Part shown: positions 39,731 to 49,644 of the stretch, in pieces
Layout of the letters: every line of letters starts with the position of its first letter
Position numbering within the stretch: position 1 is the first letter of the stretch
NCBI GenBank assembly: GCA_028532905.1
Contig: JAQQAM010000016.1
Span: 1-64,000 of the forward strand
Length of the DNA stretch: 64,000 nucleotides
Direction: 5' to 3'
Source: Spirochaetales bacterium
GTDB lineage: Bacteria; Spirochaetota; Spirochaetia; DSM-2461
Made by a program: the position numbers and the translations under genes
Notes under the pieces: model-generated
The model's database searches: none
Told to the model about the DNA's origin: nothing
Seen by the model: the letters and a program-made list of their open reading frames with translations, nothing else

Positions 39731-40729
39731 ATGGAAGAATTTAAAATACTGATTGTTGATGATATAAAAGAGAACCTTTACTCCCTGGAACTGCTCCTTG
39801 AAGATGAGGATATAACCCTTGTTACTGCCCGTTCAGGAGAAGAGGCTCTGGCCAGAACACTGGACCACCGTTTTTTTCTGATTCTTATGGATGTGCAGAT
39901 GCCCGGTATGAACGGATACGAGACAGCCGAGCTGCTCAGAGGCAACAGCAGAACAAGGGATATACCCATCATCTTTATTACTGCGAACAGCAGAGATGAA
40001 GATCAGCTGTTCAAGGGTTATGATCTGGGTGCTGTGGATTATCTGGTTAAACCCATAGCCACACCGGTTCTGAAAAGTAAAATCAATGTATTCAGAACCT
40101 TCCACCGACAGCAGCAGGAATTGATGATAAAGACCAGAGAATTGAATGGTACGATCTCCGAACTGGAGGAGCTGCAGCAGGAACTGGAAGAGAAGAATGA
40201 ACAGCTTAAAATCCTATCCAGTGAAGACGCCCTGACCGGACTGTACAACAGAAGGCTGCTGGATATATTCCTGGATGAAGAGTGGAGCAGGGCTATGCGG
40301 AACAAAACGCCCCTCTCAATTATCATGGGCGATATTGATGAGTTCAAACTTTATAACGACTATTACGGACACCCCAAGGGAGATGACTGTCTTGTTAAAG
40401 TGGCCCGGGAGTTCAAAGGTGCTTTTCAGAGACGGATAGACCGGGTTGCCCGGTACGGAGGAGAAGAGTTTATAGCTCTCCTCCCTGAAACGGACCTGAA
40501 AGGTGCGGAAGGACTGGCCGAAAATCTCCTGAAACAGCTGCGTCACAGAAGGATCCCCCACGAAGGCTCAGCCCGGAATGAATTTCTTACCATAAGCCTG
40601 GGGGTCTGTACTACCATTCCCAAGGAAGGACACGATCTGGACGAACTGCTGAAAAATGTCGACCAGGCTCTTTATGAAGCCAAAGACAAAGGCCGGGACA
40701 GATATGTATCCCGGCTCTGTGAATGCTGA
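39731..40729 (+). CDS. Response regulator with GGDEF (diguanylate cyclase) output
   Basis: ILIVDDIKENL, LILMDVQMPGMNGYE, VARYGGEEFIALLPET (GGEEF). Confidence 0.92.
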   Translation: MEEFKILIVDDIKENLYSLELLLEDEDITLVTARSGEEALARTLDHRFFLILMDVQMPGMNGYETAELLRGNSRTRDIPIIFITANSRDEDQLFKGYDLGAVDYLVKPIATPVLKSKINVFRTFHRQQQELMIKTRELNGTISELEELQQELEEKNEQLKILSSEDALTGLYNRRLLDIFLDEEWSRAMRNKTPLSIIMGDIDEFKLYNDYYGHPKGDDCLVKVAREFKGAFQRRIDRVARYGGEEFIALLPETDLKGAEGLAENLLKQLRHRRIPHEGSARNEFLTISLGVCTTIPKEGHDLDELLKNVDQALYEAKDKGRDRYVSRLCEC

Positions 40730-41761
40730 TCAGGACCGTTCATACTGTTTGGGCTTATATTTAAGCTTGACTCCGGCTTTTTGGGCACTGCTTAAGGGGA
40801 AATAGGGATTTCTAAGCAGTTCCCTGCCCAGAAAAACCAGATCACACTCCTCGTCAGCAAGAATCTGTTCGGCATGTTCGGCCTCGGTGATAAGCCCTCC
40901 CCCGGCAACCGGCAGATCTGTCAGGGTTTTGATGATTTTTGCCGCCGGTATCTGAAATCCAGGAGCAGCGGGAATGACAACATGGGGAACCACACCCCCT
41001 GTACTGACATGAACAAGATCCAGTCCCTCATCCTTAACGAGGTTGATCATTTCCGCCAGGTCTTCGGCTTCATTCCCGTTATCACCGTAATCAAGTGCTG
41101 AAACTCTTAATATCAGGGGATTCTCCTGTGCCCACACAGACCGGACAGCCTGGATAATCCGTTTCAGGAATTCGGCCCGCCCCCCGGCAGAACCTCCGAA
41201 CTCATCCTGACGGAAATTGGTCAGAGGAGAGAGGAACTCGCTGATCAGATAGCCGTGGGCTCCGTGAATTTCCAGCGCCTCATATCCGGCCTGGGCGGCC
41301 CGGACAGCGGCATTCTTAAAAGAGGCAATAACAGCGTCTATATCTTCAGCAGACATCTCCCTTGGCGTCAAATACAGAGGGTCCTCTGAATCAAAACAGA
41401 CTGGAGAGGGAGCGATCACATCTTCTGAGGAGACAGTGCATTTTCTTCCTGCATGTGCCAGCTGTATCGCCGGCACAGCCCCCTCTTCCTTTATCCCGTC
41501 CACAATACTCTGAAGTCCAGGAATCTGATCATCACTCCAGATGCCGAGATCCCTGTCGGAGATTCTCCCCCGTGCTTCCACGGCTGTTGCTTCCTGAATA
41601 ATCAGTCCCGTTCCTCCCTGGGCTCTGGTACGGTAATGGAAACTGTGCCAATCTGTAGCCTTGCCGTCAGACCCGGCACTGTACATACACATGGGGGGCA
41701 TAACAATTCTGTTTCGCAGCTCCATGTTTTTGACTCGAAACGGGGTAAAAAGTGCATTCAT
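40730..41761 (-). CDS. namA: NADH:flavin oxidoreductase / old yellow enzyme (YqjM/NamA-like)
   Basis: NALFTPFRVKNMELRNRIVMPPMCMYSAGSDGKATDWHSFHYRTRAQGGTGLIIQEATAV, ALEIHGAHGYLISEFLSPLTNFRQDEFGGS. Confidence 0.9.
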   Translation of the reverse strand: MNALFTPFRVKNMELRNRIVMPPMCMYSAGSDGKATDWHSFHYRTRAQGGTGLIIQEATAVEARGRISDRDLGIWSDDQIPGLQSIVDGIKEEGAVPAIQLAHAGRKCTVSSEDVIAPSPVCFDSEDPLYLTPREMSAEDIDAVIASFKNAAVRAAQAGYEALEIHGAHGYLISEFLSPLTNFRQDEFGGSAGGRAEFLKRIIQAVRSVWAQENPLILRVSALDYGDNGNEAEDLAEMINLVKDEGLDLVHVSTGGVVPHVVIPAAPGFQIPAAKIIKTLTDLPVAGGGLITEAEHAEQILADEECDLVFLGRELLRNPYFPLSSAQKAGVKLKYKPKQYERS

Positions 41762-41905
41762 ATTCTTATCCTGATATTTATTTCTTTTAATGTCGCCTAT
41801 TTCCTGGGATGATGCAAATAATCTTATTTGGAATATTACGATGTTGACAGAAACCGAACCCGGGATTATATTGATCTCATCTTAAAGTGACCTGAGGAGG
41901 CGTAT

Positions 41906-41959
41906 ATGTCAGCTATTGTTATCAAAGATGTTCCTGTTCAGGGAACTTGTGCCCGCTGA
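41906..41959 (+). other. Possible 17-codon micro-ORF or remnant of a ribbon-helix-helix antitoxin gene
   Basis: cctGAGGAGGcgtatATG..TGA encoding MSAIVIKDVPVQGTCAR; strong Shine-Dalgarno; N-terminus resembles FitA/VapB-type antitoxins. Confidence 0.3.
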
Positions 41960-42086
41960 TTTTTTAGATTTATTTCTGAGATTCAGCCCGGCCTGATTTT
42001 CCCTATCTGAAAAATTCTATTAATTTCTAACAGAACAGGACATCCCATACCCCGCACACCAGGGTTTACAACCTGAAGGAAAAGGT

Positions 42087-42458
42087 ATGTCCAGATACAA
42101 TCAACAAGACAACAATTACAAAGACACATTTATCTGCCGTTTCTGCGGTATGACTGTTCCTCCCCCTGAGACAGGCGGGAGTCATCGCAACCACTGCCCC
42201 CACTGCCTGTGGAGTCTCCATGTGGATCTAAGAAAAGGGGACCGCCGCTGCGGATGCAGAGGCCTGATGGAACCAATCTCCGTTTGGGTCAAGGCATCAA
42301 AAGAGTGGGCTCTTATTCACCGCTGCAGAAGCTGTGGATTTATCAGAACAAACAGGATTGCAGGGGACGATAATGAGATGATCCTGTTCAGACTGGCAGC
42401 ACAACCCATAACCATGCTGCCCTTCCCCGTTAAGAATACATTGGAGAAAATCGTATGA
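42087..42458 (+). CDS. RNHCP-domain protein
   Basis: FICRFCGMTVPPPETGGSHRNHCPHCLWSLHVD..GDRRCGCRGLMEPI: RNHCP motif with CxxC pairs. Confidence 0.88.
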   Translation: MSRYNQQDNNYKDTFICRFCGMTVPPPETGGSHRNHCPHCLWSLHVDLRKGDRRCGCRGLMEPISVWVKASKEWALIHRCRSCGFIRTNRIAGDDNEMILFRLAAQPITMLPFPVKNTLEKIV

Positions 42459-43555
42459 GTAAAGCATCATGGGGCTGGAACAGCAGCCTCGAAAAAGAAT
42501 ATGAAAGCCGCCGCACAGAAGGCCTTGAAGCCGGACGGATTACCAGAGAAGTAAGACACCTGTATACGGTGGCTGCAGAAGATTCCTCCGGTTCGGAAGA
42601 GACTCTCAGAGGTGAGGTTTCGGGAGCCTTTCAGTATAAGGCGGCCGGCCCGGCAGACTATCCGGCCATTGGAGACTGGGTTCTCTTCAGAAGAGCGTCA
42701 GAAGACAGGATCGTCATTGAAGGACTCCTGCCCCGTTGGAGCAGTTTCTCACGGAAAGCCGCCGGAGACCGGACGGATGAGCAGATTCTGGCGGCCAATA
42801 TAGACATCATCTACCTGGTCTTCGGAATCAATGGCGGGAGAAACTTCACCTCCGGCGGGCTGGAACGGTATATGACTCTGGCCTGGGAGAGCGGTGCCAC
42901 ACCTGTTGTGGTTCTGAACAAAGCCGATCTCTGCTCCGTGGAGGAGAAGGAATCAGCTGTTTTAAAAGCGGAAAATGCTGCTCCGGGAGTGGAGATCCAT
43001 CTTGTCAGTGCCGTAAGCGGAGAGGGGCTGACAGAGCTTACGGATCATCTCAAGCCGGGCATGACCATCGGGCTGACCGGACCATCAGGAGTCGGAAAGT
43101 CCACAATCATCAATGCCCTGGCCGGAGAAGCTCTGCAGAAGACCACATCTCAGAGGGAAGGCGACCTCAGAGGCAGACATACAACGACCCACAAGGAAAT
43201 GTTCCGTCTGGAGTCCGGAGTCATTCTTATAGACACTCCGGGATTGAAGGAAGTGCAGCTCTGGGCAGATGGAGATTCTCTGGCCGAAACCTTTCAGGAT
43301 ATCACAGAGATTGCAGAAGGCTGCCGCTTCAGAGACTGCAGTCATCAGGGAGAACCGGGCTGTGCGGTACAGAACGCACTGGCTGCAGGAGAACTGGAAC
43401 ACAGACGCTATGAAAACTATCTGGAACTGCAGAAAGAACTGAAATACCTGCAGGCCAGACAGGAAAGCAGTGCAGCCCGGGTGGAAAGGGAAAAGTGGAA
43501 ACATGTGGCACAGTATGTTAAAAGCGAGTTTTATTCGGGACGAAGAAAGAGGTAA
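42455..43555 (+). CDS. rsgA: Ribosome small subunit-dependent GTPase A
   Basis: Circularly permuted GTPase: NKADL (G4), GLTGPSGVGKSTIINAL (G1), DTPGLKEV (G3), CRFRDCSHQGEPGC zinc site. Confidence 0.92.
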   Translation: MSKASWGWNSSLEKEYESRRTEGLEAGRITREVRHLYTVAAEDSSGSEETLRGEVSGAFQYKAAGPADYPAIGDWVLFRRASEDRIVIEGLLPRWSSFSRKAAGDRTDEQILAANIDIIYLVFGINGGRNFTSGGLERYMTLAWESGATPVVVLNKADLCSVEEKESAVLKAENAAPGVEIHLVSAVSGEGLTELTDHLKPGMTIGLTGPSGVGKSTIINALAGEALQKTTSQREGDLRGRHTTTHKEMFRLESGVILIDTPGLKEVQLWADGDSLAETFQDITEIAEGCRFRDCSHQGEPGCAVQNALAAGELEHRRYENYLELQKELKYLQARQESSAARVEREKWKHVAQYVKSEFYSGRRKR

Positions 43556-43628
43556 CAGAGGGTCAGAGGAATTCATTTCCGGCAACATTTCAGACCGATC
43601 CATTTGGCAACAATTACAGATAAATGTT

Positions 43629-43675
43629 CGAAATGGGGCTGAAACAGCCTCTGAAGGGTGTTTCAGCTCATTTCG
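43629..43675. repeat. Long imperfect inverted repeat between rsgA and pfkB-family gene
   Basis: CGAAATG-gg-GCTGAAACA ... TGTTTCAGC-t-CATTTCG; 16 paired bases with one small internal bulge. Confidence 0.7.
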
Positions 43676-43788
43676 TTCCTGCAAAGATGACTAGTGGGAC
43701 AGCAGACCGGAGCTACCGGCCCCAATCCTCCGGAAACAGGAATAATCGGCAATTGACAGATGGGAATTCAGGGCGTAATGTGATCCTC

Positions 43789-44739
43789 ATGATGAAGAAA
43801 AAAATTCTGACAGTGACCCTGAACCCGGCAATAGACTACACAATCGAAGTAGTTAATTTTGCTGTAGATACAGTGAACAGAGCAAGTGCCAGCAGGAGAG
43901 ATCCCGGTGGTAAAGGGATTAATGTGGGAACAGCCCTTTCTCAAGGGGGCTTTCCGGTGTGTCTGACAGGATTTCTGGGAAAAAGCAATGAGGAACTTTT
44001 TATTAAACATTTCTCAGCCAATTCCATGGAAGACAGATTTCTTCATGTTGAGGGACCGACCCGTGAAGGAATCAAAGTTGTAGACCCTGAGAATAGTGTT
44101 ACAACAGATATCAATTTTACCGGATTCAACCTGGAATCCGGGGATGTTGAAGACTTCCTGCAGCGGTTCAGCACGATTGTCAAAGACTATGATTTTGTCG
44201 TTATGTCCGGCAGTATCCCGGCTGGAGTTCCCGCGGCGATTTATGCTCAGATAGCGTCCATTGCCAAAGCAGCTGGCGCCTTTACGGCAGTAGACACCAG
44301 TGGAGAAGCCCTGAAGGAAGTGATCAATTCGGGAGCCGCCGATTTGATCAAACCGAATATTGATGAGCTTTCGGAAATCTATGAAGAGCTCCGAAAGGCG
44401 GAAGACAAGGATAAGGCTGTTGAAGAACTGACAGAGCAGATCCTTAAAAAGGTCGGATGGATTGCCCTTTCCATGGGTGAAGAAGGCAGCCGGCTGTATA
44501 CAGGAAAGGGAAGCTACCGGGTCTCTGCACCGGAAATAAATGTTAAAAGTACCGTAGGGGCAGGAGACACCTATCTGGCAGGACTGATTGCCGGTCTGGC
44601 AGAAGGACTCGACGAAGAAGGTGTGCTGAAATCCGCATCTTCCTGGGCGGCTTCAAAGCTGACCATGTTCGGACCGGGACTGAATCCGGCAGAACCGCCG
44701 GAACAGTATCTGGACAGAATCATAGTAGAACAAATCTGA
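43789..44739 (+). CDS. 1-phosphofructokinase family hexose kinase (PfkB)
   Basis: KILTVTLNPAIDYTIEV, RRDPGGKGINVGTALSQGG, STVGAGDTYLAGLIAGL. Start MMKKKI at 43789 preferred over the ORF-track start. Confidence 0.9.
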   Translation: MMKKKILTVTLNPAIDYTIEVVNFAVDTVNRASASRRDPGGKGINVGTALSQGGFPVCLTGFLGKSNEELFIKHFSANSMEDRFLHVEGPTREGIKVVDPENSVTTDINFTGFNLESGDVEDFLQRFSTIVKDYDFVVMSGSIPAGVPAAIYAQIASIAKAAGAFTAVDTSGEALKEVINSGAADLIKPNIDELSEIYEELRKAEDKDKAVEELTEQILKKVGWIALSMGEEGSRLYTGKGSYRVSAPEINVKSTVGAGDTYLAGLIAGLAEGLDEEGVLKSASSWAASKLTMFGPGLNPAEPPEQYLDRIIVEQI

Positions 44740-44899
44740 TTATCAAATGGTCAGTCAGATCAAACATCTGATTCCATTAAGCTGTATGACTCTAATCAGA
44801 ACAGTCAGAAAATATTCGTTTTTTTTAAATTAAATTTTCATTCTTCTATTATCCTTACTATATTTGTAATATCTAATCTATGATTTCAAGGAGATAGAA

Positions 44900-45400
44900 A
44901 TGGCAAATATAACATTACAGGGTAATCCGATCAGTACTGTGGGAGAACTCCCGGCAGTAGGCAGCGCGGCTCCGGACTTCAGTCTTGTGCAATCAGATCT
45001 TTCAGATATTAAACTATCCGACTACAAAGGAAAAAATGTTGTTCTAAACATTTTTCCCAGCCTGGACACTTCAACCTGTGCCGCTTCAGTTAGACGCTTC
45101 AACAAGGAAGCCTCATCCAAAGAAAATACCGTGGTGATCTGTATATCCGCAGACCTGCCCTTTGCTGCAGGTCGCTTCTGTACCACAGAAGGACTGGAAG
45201 ATGTGTTTACGGCATCTGTTTTCAGAGATGCAGCCTTCGGCAAAGACTATGGAGTTGATTTTGCAGACGGACCTCTGGTAGGACTCCTGTCACGAGCCGT
45301 TGTGGTCGTCAATCCGGAAGGAAAAGTCAGCTATACGCAGCAGGTTCCAGAAATTGCAGATGAACCTGATTATGCCTCTGCCCTGGCGGCACTGGTATAA
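44900..45400 (+). CDS. tpx: Thiol peroxidase
   Basis: [58 protein letters not shown]. Confidence 0.93.
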   Translation: MANITLQGNPISTVGELPAVGSAAPDFSLVQSDLSDIKLSDYKGKNVVLNIFPSLDTSTCAASVRRFNKEASSKENTVVICISADLPFAAGRFCTTEGLEDVFTASVFRDAAFGKDYGVDFADGPLVGLLSRAVVVVNPEGKVSYTQQVPEIADEPDYASALAALV

Positions 45401-45407
45401 ACAGACC

Positions 45408-45468
45408 AATCCCTGCCCAGCAGCCCGACGATCCTTAGGATACCGGCTGAATGCAGGGATTTTTTTTG
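45408..45468 (+). terminator. Intrinsic terminator after tpx
   Basis: AATCCCTGC ... GCAGGGATT followed by TTTTTT; internal secondary hairpin possible. Confidence 0.65.
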
Positions 45469-45475
45469 ATTATTT

Positions 45476-46303
45476 TCAGGCTATACCCTCGGTAGAACTG
45501 TTTCTCAGATGTACAAAATAAAATACTGAGGCCACAAGAACCGCTCCCCCGACGATGTTTCCTGCGGTAGAAAAAAGAAGGTTTCTCAGGAAATTGAAAA
45601 TGGTCAGAGCCCCCTCAGGATCGGCTGCAGGATGAGAAGAACGTGACAGAATACCGGCAGGAATAAAATACATGTTGGCAATGCTGTGCTCAAAGGATGA
45701 CGCGGCAAAGCCGGTGATGGGAAAGAAAGCCGCCCAGATTTTACCGGTAACATCTGTTGCCGCCATCATCATCAGAATGGCCAGACAGACAATCCAGTTT
45801 GCCAGAATACCTCTTATAAAAATCTGAACGCCTGTCAGAGATGCCTTGGATGCGGCAATCTTAACAGCTGTATAGCCGGCCGATCCCTCCAGCAGGCCGC
45901 TGAGACCGGCAATCATCCATGCCAGAACAAGAGATCCAATCAGATTCCCCAGCCAGACAATGGCCCAGTTTTTCAGCATTACAGACAGGCTGATTTGTCC
46001 CCTGAACAGGGCCGCCGGCATCAGGCAGTTTCCTGTGAATAATTCTGCCCCCAGTAAAAGAACCAGCATCAGACCGACACTGAAAGAGGCTCCCAGTAGA
46101 AACTTGGAGAGACCATAAAAAGCAGGCTCTCCCTGAACCTGCCACCCTGTGGCAACGATCGTGGCAAAGTTGGCGGCAAAGCCGATAAAACCGCCTGCCA
46201 TAATGCTCAGGATCAGTAGATTTCCAAAGCTGTGACCAGCTTTTTTAACCCCCAGCTTTACCATTTCTTCTGCAATGGCGGGTGGAGTGAGATATGTATT
46301 CAT
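45476..46303 (-). CDS. Formate/nitrite transporter family protein
   Basis: NTYLTPPAIAEEMVKLGVKKAGHSFGNLLILSIMAGGFIGFAANFATIVATG; AELFTGNCLMPAAL; EHSIANMYFIPAGIL. Confidence 0.92.
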   Translation of the reverse strand: MNTYLTPPAIAEEMVKLGVKKAGHSFGNLLILSIMAGGFIGFAANFATIVATGWQVQGEPAFYGLSKFLLGASFSVGLMLVLLLGAELFTGNCLMPAALFRGQISLSVMLKNWAIVWLGNLIGSLVLAWMIAGLSGLLEGSAGYTAVKIAASKASLTGVQIFIRGILANWIVCLAILMMMAATDVTGKIWAAFFPITGFAASSFEHSIANMYFIPAGILSRSSHPAADPEGALTIFNFLRNLLFSTAGNIVGGAVLVASVFYFVHLRNSSTEGIA

Positions 46304-46462
46304 ATAAAATCCTTATATTTATTTCGTCTGCAGAACTACAGTTAGAATCTGACTATACAAAGAAATAGAGGGGGTTGAAAAGTATTTGAGACAGGGAATT
46401 AAATGATTTCAACAGGAATTGGAAGTATCCGGCAACCCTTTACAGGCTACCGGAAAAATAGG

Positions 46463-47293
46463 TCATCCCTTTACAGATCCCTGGGTCATACCTGCTATGA
46501 TGTATTGTTGCACAAACATATACAGAATGGTAATTGGCAAAGCTGTAAGAATCAAACTGGCAAACACATTATTCCAGATTCTCATATACTGACCGAAGAA
46601 GTTGTATACAAGTAGAGGCATTGTCCACTTCTCAGAAGAGCTGAAAAAGTAGATTGGGATCTGAAAATCATTCCAGACATTCATGGCAATAAATACCATA
46701 CAGGTCAGCATAATGGACCTGAGCAGAGGTGTGATTATCATCAAGAACATTTTATAGGGACTGCATCCGTCCAGAATGGCAGCTTCATCAAGCTCCCGGG
46801 GAATTGTTTTGACAAATCCCGTCATCAGGAACAGACTCCAGGGAATAAAACGTGCAGTGTACAATGCAATACCTCCCCAATAACTTCCATATAACCCCAG
46901 AGCTCTGATAACAACCACTGTGGGAATAATGGATATGGGAGCAATAATTCCCAGCATAAACACAGAGAAGAGCCCTTTCATAGCCCTGTTGTTACGTCTG
47001 GCGATCACAAATGCTGCCGGGGCAGATATCATCAGAACCAGAAATGTTGATATCGACGTCAGAAAAAGGCTGTTGAAAAATGACCGAAAAATAGGACTTC
47101 TGCTTACAACCGTTTCGTAGGATGAAAAATCCCAGGGAGCCGGGAGAGTCAGAGTAAAGTGAGCTGCATCACCCCTTGTTTTAAAGGAACCGAGAACAAC
47201 AAGCAGCAGGGGTGCAATTATTAGAAAAGCCATACACCACAAAATGACTGTCCGAACTGTATTGTTTATTCTTTTATTATTACTAAGGTTCAT
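46463..47293 (-). CDS. Carbohydrate ABC transporter permease (MalG-like)
   Basis: Six TM pattern, EAA loop LDEAAILDGCSPYKMFLMIITPLLRS. Confidence 0.9.
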   Translation of the reverse strand: MNLSNNKRINNTVRTVILWCMAFLIIAPLLLVVLGSFKTRGDAAHFTLTLPAPWDFSSYETVVSRSPIFRSFFNSLFLTSISTFLVLMISAPAAFVIARRNNRAMKGLFSVFMLGIIAPISIIPTVVVIRALGLYGSYWGGIALYTARFIPWSLFLMTGFVKTIPRELDEAAILDGCSPYKMFLMIITPLLRSIMLTCMVFIAMNVWNDFQIPIYFFSSSEKWTMPLLVYNFFGQYMRIWNNVFASLILTALPITILYMFVQQYIIAGMTQGSVKG

Positions 47294-48165
47294 CAGTAGG
47301 ACACCTCTTTGTTACTGAGGAATCTGTACATTAAGACTCCCAATGCCAGTGTTATAACAATCTGGATCATTCCCATAGCTGAAGCTTTTCCATAATATCC
47401 CTGGCTGAAAGATTGATAGACCATGGTTCCGATGACCTGGGATGAATAGCCGGGTCCCCCGCCGGTCAGTCCAAGGACCTGTTCAAAGACATTGAGACCT
47501 CCGATACAGTTGGATGTCATATTAATAGTCAAAGCCGGCATAAGAAGAGGCAGTCTGATATGAATCATTTTCTGCCAGTAGGATGCCCCGTCAATGGAAG
47601 AAGCTTCATAAAAAGAATCTGGAATGGACTGAAGACCGGCAATAAATATAGCCATATTAAATCCGCTCCAGCGCCAGACATCCATTGTGACAATTGTACT
47701 CATTACAGTTTTACCATTACCCATCCAGTCCTGACGCAGAAAATCAAGATGCATGAGTTCAAGAAAATTGTTCAGAAGACCATCCATTCTGAATACGGTC
47801 TGAAACATGATTGCCACGATAATCGGGCTGAGTATACAGGGCATATAAAAAAGTGTTTTCAACAGGGAGCCGGAACGCAGAGGCTGTACGAGCAGTAAGG
47901 CAAGCACCAGTCCTATCACTGTTTTCAGAATTGTTGAAAAAACAGCAAATTCAATAGTATTCCAAAAAGCGGACATAAACTGGGGATGCTGGAACAGATA
48001 CTTGAAGTTATCAAGACCGTTATAAGTCAGAACCTGCTGATAGACGCTGTACTGGGTGAATGCCAGTCCAAAACCCATAATAGTGGGTAATACAAAAAAT
48101 AAGCCGAATACAAATACAGCAGGAACCAGAAAACTTGCTGGATAAAATTTATATAAATTATTCAT
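47293..48165 (-). CDS. Sugar ABC transporter permease (MalF-like)
   Basis: Six TM pattern, SFYEASSIDGASYWQKMIHIRLPLLMPAL (EAA loop). Confidence 0.9.
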   Translation of the reverse strand: MNNLYKFYPASFLVPAVFVFGLFFVLPTIMGFGLAFTQYSVYQQVLTYNGLDNFKYLFQHPQFMSAFWNTIEFAVFSTILKTVIGLVLALLLVQPLRSGSLLKTLFYMPCILSPIIVAIMFQTVFRMDGLLNNFLELMHLDFLRQDWMGNGKTVMSTIVTMDVWRWSGFNMAIFIAGLQSIPDSFYEASSIDGASYWQKMIHIRLPLLMPALTINMTSNCIGGLNVFEQVLGLTGGGPGYSSQVIGTMVYQSFSQGYYGKASAMGMIQIVITLALGVLMYRFLSNKEVSY

Positions 48166-48224
48166 TTGGGGTCCTTACAGGAAGCGGAGATCTACAGAAC
48201 ACCGCTTCCTGAAAATATTAATGA

Positions 48225-49511
48225 TTACCAGCCGGCCTGACCGGAGGCTTGCATATGATCGGCAACAGTTGCATCCCAGTAGGCAAGGACCTCTTCCGTG
48301 CTCATGGAACCGGAGGCATGCTCAACATAAGAACCCCATAACTCACCCCAGAGAACGGCCAGGGGAGCCATATAATCGTTCATCTGATATACAGTATTTC
48401 CTGCACTCATATATTTATCAGTCATAGCTGTGAGTGAGGGATTAATCGGACCGCCGTTAATACCTTTGATTCCAGGAAATCCGGGCTTGGCTGCAAAATA
48501 CTGATCCATATATTTGGGTGATGAAAATTTCTCAAGAAACATCAGAGCCCCTTCTTTACTGGCAGCTTCTTTGGGAACAAAAAATCCCTGCACATAGGCA
48601 CCTGTACTCAGAGAATTGTTTTCTCCCCAGGGAACGGGAAAACAACCGATCTTTGCCCCTTCAGCTTCTAGGCTGGAAACAGTCCATTCTCCGTTATAGA
48701 TCATGGCCGCTTTACCTGAAGCAACGGCGGCAAGGCCTTCATCATAGCCAGCAGAAAGGTGATCTTCATTCACATAACCTTCGGCTATGAGTGAGTAGTA
48801 ATCATCAAGTACTTCAGTAAACTCAGGGACATCGGAAAACTTGAGTTTATTGGCCATGATGCTGCTATAAACATCGGGGCCTCTGTCTCCCAGAGCGATG
48901 GAATAACCGCAGGTCATAAAAATCTGGGTTGTCCAGTTATCCCTGTGATTCATAAAAAGAGGAATTGTATCGGGAGACTTGGCTTTGATTTCAGCAAGCA
49001 GGTCTTTGTACTCATCGAATGTTTTAGGTTCAGGATTAGTGATACCCATTTCTGCGAGAAGATCTGCATTGTAGTACATGGCACCGAAAAAGGAACCTGA
49101 TTCAAGAGGCATTGCCCAGACTTTACCATTCTTGTCAGTCACTATATCAGGATTTACCATACTGGGAATCCAGCTTTCACCGGAAAGATCTTCACAGGTG
49201 GAATCAACTTTCAGTGACTGATAATGTTCCGGTGCATTATGCATAAATACGTCGGGAACCTCTTTGCTTGTCAGTTTAATCTGGAGAAGATTCTGATACT
49301 GATCATCGGGAATAACCTGAATATCCACTTTCATCTGATCATCACTTTCCATCTGAGCAAAAATATCTCTGAAAACTTCCTGAAACTTGGCGGCAGAGGT
49401 CATGAATTTGATGCTGTGACCTTCTTCTCCTCCCGCTTCCTGTGAACCACTGGCCCAAAGACCGCCTGCAAGGCAGAAAAAGGCAAAAGATATTAACAGA
49501 ACTCTTTTCAT
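48225..49511 (-). CDS. Extracellular sugar-binding protein of ABC transporter
   Basis: Signal peptide MKRVLLISFAFFCLAGGLWASGSQEAG; SBP_bac_1 features, YNADLLAEMGITNPEPKTFDEYKDLLAEIK. Confidence 0.9.
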   Translation of the reverse strand: MKRVLLISFAFFCLAGGLWASGSQEAGGEEGHSIKFMTSAAKFQEVFRDIFAQMESDDQMKVDIQVIPDDQYQNLLQIKLTSKEVPDVFMHNAPEHYQSLKVDSTCEDLSGESWIPSMVNPDIVTDKNGKVWAMPLESGSFFGAMYYNADLLAEMGITNPEPKTFDEYKDLLAEIKAKSPDTIPLFMNHRDNWTTQIFMTCGYSIALGDRGPDVYSSIMANKLKFSDVPEFTEVLDDYYSLIAEGYVNEDHLSAGYDEGLAAVASGKAAMIYNGEWTVSSLEAEGAKIGCFPVPWGENNSLSTGAYVQGFFVPKEAASKEGALMFLEKFSSPKYMDQYFAAKPGFPGIKGINGGPINPSLTAMTDKYMSAGNTVYQMNDYMAPLAVLWGELWGSYVEHASGSMSTEEVLAYWDATVADHMQASGQAGW

Positions 49512-49644
49512 ATAAAACTCCTTTAAAAAATCTGATATATTATCTGATCAGGATAACTGAGAAGTATATGCACATTTTTTTAAAATCACATAGACATTTT
49601 CACCCTCACATTGAGAGGCCAAATGAGCTGTGTTACAGTAGATT

